Shown: positions 31,897-35,874 of the stretch, piece after piece | Numbering within the stretch: the stretch's first letter is position 1 | Layout of the letters: each line of letters starts with the position of its first letter | Assembly: GCA_029555085.1 (NCBI GenBank) | Contig: JAKPTO010000008.1 | Span: 1 to 35,874, forward strand | Length of the DNA stretch: 35,874 nt | Direction of reading: 5' to 3' | DNA from: a bacterium | GTDB taxonomy: Bacteria > Patescibacteriota > Patescibacteriia > UBA1558 > S5-K13 | Position numbers and translations under genes: made by a program | Notes under the pieces: generated by a model | Databases searched by the model: none | Told to the model about the DNA's origin: nothing | What the model saw: the letters and a program-made list of their open reading frames with translations, nothing else

Positions 31897-32829
31897 TTAT
31901 TTAGACAAAAACCTTGTTTTTTCCATAAATATCCTATTATAATACTTTCTTGGATCTGTCTCGTGAAATTTTAACATTTTATCATTTACAATAACATCTT
32001 TTTCTCCGTTGTTTCTTTTTGATTTTTTATTAAAAGACATTTTAAAAATCTGAATTTTTTCTAGTATATAATTTAAAAGCATCCCTATTTCATTGCCCAA
32101 AATAATTTCAAAAAAATGTTTGAAATATTGAGAAACCTCGGATTCTCTTATAAAACTTCCCGAAATGTTATTAAATTCAATAAAATTAGGAATTCTTTTT
32201 AAAATCCAACTGTTATTTGATATAAACTTGTCATATTCTTCTTTTCCCAAAATTGGAAAAATCTGTGTAAACCAAAAATAAAACCACAATTCATTTTCAT
32301 AACACAAATCCTCTAAATTTAGATTATTGTCTGTTAAATAAAAATTTAAACACAATCTGTTTTTTATTTTTTTACCATGTCTTCTTTTTCCTAAAATATG
32401 AGCAACTATAGTTACAAAAAATCTAGAAAACCACAAATAATCTTTTTTTACAATTATAAATAAATCTATATCTGAATCTTTTTGTGTATTAAAATGTGGA
32501 ATTGAGCCAGACAAACAAACGCACTTTACAAATGGTATATATCTTATAAATTGTGCTTTTTTTAAAGCGATTTTTATTTTTTTCTGACTATTTACTCTGT
32601 TAACTTTTCTGTTTTCTAAAATATGTTTTCTGCCTTTTAAAAAATAAAATCCATTTTTGGATTCTGTATATCTTTTTATGTTTTCGCTATTTTCTAATTC
32701 TCTTACCACATCTTTTAACTTACACGAATAATCTATTAAAAAATTACATATTTCTAAAGATGTTAATGGATAATTAAATATATCAAAATATATGAGTGTT
32801 TTTAAAATTGATTTTTCTAATTCATTCAT
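31897..32829 (-). CDS. Nucleotidyltransferase-domain protein with N-terminal winged-helix-like region
   Basis: 310 residues. Residues 5-65 resemble a winged helix (LIYFDIFNYPLTSLEI...). A Pol-beta-type nucleotidyltransferase core follows: LSGSIPH with GS at 108-109, then DSDIDLFIIV with Asp120 and Asp122; Asp167 in FYLTD may be the third acidic ligand. The C-terminal 130 residues are helical and unassigned. This looks like the MNT/AadA-like superfamily; the substrate is unknown. It overlaps the stop of uvrA by four bases and runs into the ligase gene, so it could modify a sugar or lipid in surface glycan synthesis rather than act in repair. Confidence 0.72.
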   Translation of the reverse strand: MNELEKSILKTLIYFDIFNYPLTSLEICNFLIDYSCKLKDVVRELENSENIKRYTESKNGFYFLKGRKHILENRKVNRVNSQKKIKIALKKAQFIRYIPFVKCVCLSGSIPHFNTQKDSDIDLFIIVKKDYLWFSRFFVTIVAHILGKRRHGKKIKNRLCLNFYLTDNNLNLEDLCYENELWFYFWFTQIFPILGKEEYDKFISNNSWILKRIPNFIEFNNISGSFIRESEVSQYFKHFFEIILGNEIGMLLNYILEKIQIFKMSFNKKSKRNNGEKDVIVNDKMLKFHETDPRKYYNRIFMEKTRFLSK

Positions 32830-35609
32830 AATAAATTTTTTAAATACTTCCCGGTATAAGAAATTTTACTTTTTGATAATTCTTTAGGCGTACCGCATGC
32901 AACAATTTCTCCACCTTCATCTCCACCTTCTGGACCCAAGTCAATAATCCAATCAGCGCACTTTATAACCTCTAAATTATGTTCAATTATCAAAACGCTG
33001 TTACCCTTATCAACTAATTTTTGTAAAATATCTATTAACTTTTTTACATCTTCAAAATGTAATCCAGTCGTTGGCTCATCTAATATATAAAGTGTTTTTC
33101 CTGTGGCTTTTCTTGATAATTCCGTCGCTAATTTTACACGCTGAGCTTCTCCACCGGACAATGTTGTTGCTGACTGTCCAAGCTTTATATATCCCAATCC
33201 AACATCATTTAATGTTTTTAATTTGTTAAAAATAATTGGTTTGTCAGAAAAAAACTTCATTGCTTCAGATACTGACATATTTAAAACATCTGAAATATTT
33301 GCATCTTTATAATGAATATCTAAAATTTCCTTTCCGTATCTTTTTCCATCACACTCTTCACATTCTACATATATATCTGGCATAAAGTTCATTTCAATTT
33401 TAATAAGTCCATTTCCCTGACAAGCTTCACATCTTCCACCCTTAACATTGAAACTAAATTTACCTAATTTATACCCCATTAACTTTGATTCTGGCAAACC
33501 CGCAAAAAGATCCCTAATATATGTAAATACTCCTGTATAGGTCGCTGGATTCGAACGTGGAGTGCGACCAATGGACGACTGATCTATATTTATAACCTTA
33601 TCAATATTTTCTAATCCTTTTATGGTCTTATGGCGACCTGGAATATCTTTTGATCTTGTGAGTTTTGAAGAAAGTGCTTTTCCTAAAATTTCAAAAACAA
33701 GTGTTGATTTACCACTTCCAGAAACACCCGTAAAGCAAACTAGCATGCCCAATGGTATTTTAACATCTATATCTTTTAAATTAAACTCAGAGGCCCCAAG
33801 TATTTCTAAAAATTTACCATTTCCATTTCTATATGATTTAGGTAAATCAATCTTGGAACCTCCCGATAAATACTTTCCCGTTATAGATTTTTTATTCTTT
33901 TTAATTTCCTCCGGAGTGCCATATGCAACAATATGACCACCATTCTCCCCAGCCCCAGGACCAATATCAACAACAAAATCAGAGGAAAGAATAGTATCTT
34001 TGTCATGCTCTATAACAACTATTGTATTTCCTAACATTTTTAAATCTTTCAAAATTTTAATAAGTCTATAATTGTCTTTTTGATGCAACCCTATTGATGG
34101 CTCATCTAATATATACAAAATACCAGAAAGTGAAGAATTTATTTGAGTAGCAAGTCTCAATCTCTGCGCCTCTCCCCCAGATAAAGAAATAGAGGTTCTA
34201 TCTAAACTTAAATATCCAAGACCTAAATCTAAAATTGATGAAGTTCTTTTTAAAATTTCCCTTATAGCTCCCTCGGCTATTTGCAAATCACGAGAATTTA
34301 ATTTCTTAAATTTTATAATTTCATCAAATAGTTTTTTAAAATCCTTTACTGTAAGAGAAGAAAACTCACTAATATCTTTGTCTAAAACTTTAACTGACAG
34401 CGCTTCTTTTTTTAATCTTTTTCCATTACATTTTTCACATATATGCGATCTCATACATTTTTCTATTTCTGATTTTACATAATCAGAATCTGTTTCTAAA
34501 TATTTTTTTTCCAAATATTGTACTACCCCTGCTTCATCATCTTTTCCATATAAAATTATATTAATTTTTTCTTGCGGTAAATTTTTCACTGGAATATTTA
34601 AATCTATATCATTCTTTGCGGATATCTTATTTAAAATTTTATAGTAAACATTCTGATTTACAGAAATTTTATAAAGCAACCTTAATGCGCCCTCCGATAG
34701 ACTCAGCCTATTATTTGGAATTAGGAGTTCTGGATCTATTTTCATTTCTATCCCAAGCCCACCGCAATTCATACAAGCACCACTTGGACTATTAAATGAA
34801 AAATCCTTGGATTCTAAAATTGGAAAATTTTTATTACATTTGTAGCAATATAGTTGATTGCTATAAATTTTCTCATTGTCCAACTGAGTATCTTTTACAA
34901 TCACAAAACCATTTGATAAATCAAGTGCTGTCGAAACATTCGTATTTAAAGTATTATTTAAATTTTTATCTTTCAGTAAATCAATTTTTTCTATCACTAT
35001 ATCAACAACTGAATCATCTGCAATTCTTTTATTTACAGTGTCTGTGATGGACAGTACTTCTCCATCAACACGCACCAAATCATATCCACTTCTTTTTATT
35101 TTTGAAATTATATTTAAATTTGGTTTTTTATTTTTCGTAATTGGAGATAAAATATATACTTTTTTATCTTTAAAGTCTTCCCTTATTCTTTTTACAATTT
35201 GTTTTAATTCTTGTTTTTCAATAATGCTTCCACAATTTATGCAATGAACCTTTCCTATTCTTGAAAAAATTAAACGAAGATAATCATAAATCTCCGTTAC
35301 AGTACCGACTGTAGATCTAGGACTTCTATTATGAATACCCTGATCAATTGAAATGGCTGGTGGAAGGCCATCAATTCTATCAACATCTGGCTTATCTAAA
35401 AGTCCCATAAATTGCCTTGAATATGTTGACAATGATTCCATATATCTGCGTTGCGCTTCTGCAAAAAGCGTATCAAAGGCAAGCGATGATTTTCCAGAAC
35501 CAGAAAGCCCACTTATTACTATAAATTTATTTCTGGGAAAATCTATGTTTATATTTTTTAAGTTGTGCACTCTCGCGCCCCTTATAACTATTTTTTGATT
35601 ATCAATCAT
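32826..35609 (-). CDS. uvrA: Excinuclease ABC subunit A
   Basis: 927 residues, standard UvrA. Two ABC modules: Walker [10 protein letters not shown] (34-42) and GVSGSGKST (about 629-637), each with an LSGGEAQR signature and an ILDEP Walker B. Zinc-binding CxxC pairs are seen in the first domain (CYKCNKN, CMNCGG), the insertion (CEKCNGKR) and the C-terminal domain ([16 protein letters not shown]). UvrA dimers scan DNA for lesions and load UvrB for nucleotide excision repair. uvrB and uvrC are not in the window. No SD. The upstream 130 bases lead directly into an IS end. Confidence 0.98.
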   Translation of the reverse strand: MIDNQKIVIRGARVHNLKNINIDFPRNKFIVISGLSGSGKSSLAFDTLFAEAQRRYMESLSTYSRQFMGLLDKPDVDRIDGLPPAISIDQGIHNRSPRSTVGTVTEIYDYLRLIFSRIGKVHCINCGSIIEKQELKQIVKRIREDFKDKKVYILSPITKNKKPNLNIISKIKRSGYDLVRVDGEVLSITDTVNKRIADDSVVDIVIEKIDLLKDKNLNNTLNTNVSTALDLSNGFVIVKDTQLDNEKIYSNQLYCYKCNKNFPILESKDFSFNSPSGACMNCGGLGIEMKIDPELLIPNNRLSLSEGALRLLYKISVNQNVYYKILNKISAKNDIDLNIPVKNLPQEKINIILYGKDDEAGVVQYLEKKYLETDSDYVKSEIEKCMRSHICEKCNGKRLKKEALSVKVLDKDISEFSSLTVKDFKKLFDEIIKFKKLNSRDLQIAEGAIREILKRTSSILDLGLGYLSLDRTSISLSGGEAQRLRLATQINSSLSGILYILDEPSIGLHQKDNYRLIKILKDLKMLGNTIVVIEHDKDTILSSDFVVDIGPGAGENGGHIVAYGTPEEIKKNKKSITGKYLSGGSKIDLPKSYRNGNGKFLEILGASEFNLKDIDVKIPLGMLVCFTGVSGSGKSTLVFEILGKALSSKLTRSKDIPGRHKTIKGLENIDKVINIDQSSIGRTPRSNPATYTGVFTYIRDLFAGLPESKLMGYKLGKFSFNVKGGRCEACQGNGLIKIEMNFMPDIYVECEECDGKRYGKEILDIHYKDANISDVLNMSVSEAMKFFSDKPIIFNKLKTLNDVGLGYIKLGQSATTLSGGEAQRVKLATELSRKATGKTLYILDEPTTGLHFEDVKKLIDILQKLVDKGNSVLIIEHNLEVIKCADWIIDLGPEGGDEGGEIVACGTPKELSKSKISYTGKYLKNLL

Positions 35610-35624
35610 AATAAAATTCTAAAT

Positions 35625-35650
35625 GCCTGATTACAAAGATTAATTCAGGC
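35625..35650. other. Small inverted repeat upstream of uvrA
   Basis: GCCTGA (35625-35630) and TCAGGC (35645-35650) enclose a 14-base loop. It may be a hairpin in the uvrA leader or a weak terminator for the IS element side. Confidence 0.4.
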
Positions 35651-35701
35651 TTTATAGGATCATAACTTTGATACCTATTTGTAGATAAAGTTAGCTTCAA
35701 T

Positions 35702-35874
35702 TGTACACCTATTTAGCTTTCTAGTCAATAATTTGTACAGTTAACAGTCAAGGGTTACACTTTCTAAATACTTTTCTTGAGGAGTAAGTCCATTAAGAGT
35801 TAAATGTATTCTTTTAAAATTATAATAATCTAACCATTCATAAGGGGTTTTCCATATTCTATTAACATTTTGAT
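35702..35874 (-). mobile_element. Partial insertion sequence, IS481/IS3-like, cut by the window edge
   Basis: A transposase 3' end followed by a non-coding tip. The outermost bases TGTACACCTATTTAGC start with TGT, as in IS481/IS3-family terminal repeats, so the boundary is put near 35702. The other end lies outside, so repeats and target duplication cannot be checked. Confidence 0.65.
35741..35874 (-). CDS. Transposase, C-terminal fragment (integrase core, IS481/IS3 type)
   Basis: The last 43 residues of a DDE transposase are visible, ending at a TAA at 35743-35741. The stretch PYEWLDYYNFKRIHLTLNG (residues 10-28 of the fragment), followed by LTPQEKYLE, is the characteristic end of the rve integrase core: the YYNxxRxHxxLxxxTPxxx pattern. 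The gene continues past the right edge, so it is cut by the window rather than proven broken. Confidence 0.85.
   Translation of the reverse strand, partial: QNVNRIWKTPYEWLDYYNFKRIHLTLNGLTPQEKYLESVTLDC

Overview
The window looks like a chromosome segment from an ultrasmall, very AT-rich bacterium of the Patescibacteria (CPR), most like the Parcubacteria group. This is inferred from gene content and style, not from an rRNA gene. Support comes from A/T-saturated codons, compact genes with 1-8 bp gaps or ATGA overlaps, many starts without a Shine-Dalgarno (SD) sequence, a CarS-like lipid gene beside a CDP-alcohol transferase, a short Mur ligase paired with a FemAB-type transferase, and single-copy core genes (ftsH, rpsA, infB, rbfA, clpP, rny, ruvA, truB, rpsT, holA, polA, uvrA). 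TGA is an ordinary stop here.

Layout. 1-1000: end of an unidentified feature, a terminator, then a SAM methyltransferase. 1069-4916 (-): rpsA, then ftsH and an L,D-transpeptidase. 5148-6286 (+): CDP-alcohol phosphatidyltransferase and CarS-like gene. 6289-7658: small NlpC/P60-like protein (-) and nitroreductase (+). 7659-8370: gene-poor stretch with tRNA-Ile(UAU), a decayed tRNA and tRNA-Val(GAC). 8371-9507 (-): a DHH-family protein lacking most metal ligands. 9663-13593 (+): infB-rbfA-nrnA-clpP. 13657-14025 (-): Cys-containing orphan. 14322-16925 (+): rny-ymdB-HU. 17024-20557 (-): FemAB, Mur ligase, Nudix and C39 peptidase, a tight cell-wall cluster downstream of ruvA. 21279-24984: three genes with strong SD sequences and visibly higher GC (membrane protein, Bax-inhibitor-1 family, divergent PurA), with truB between them. 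25208-29487: rpsT (+), facing a small membrane protein-polA-holA unit (-). 29622: tRNA-Cys. 29808-35609 (-): a 3D-domain protein, then a separate uvrA-nucleotidyltransferase-O-antigen ligase unit. 35702 to the right edge: end of an IS element with an IS481/IS3-type transposase C-terminus.

The genes cover translation initiation, RNA processing, proteolysis, replication and repair, envelope building (peptidoglycan ligase, cross-bridge enzyme, L,D-transpeptidase, NlpC/P60 and 3D hydrolases) and lipid head-group synthesis.

No whole new multigene system stands out. The best leads are the archaeal-type lipid pair, a DHH pseudo-enzyme divergent from infB, a tRNA-Ile reading AUA through a UAU anticodon, a possible pseudoknot/terminator leader on rpsA, a PurA with an altered P-loop, and several promoters placed so that the mRNA would begin at the ATG (leaderless).
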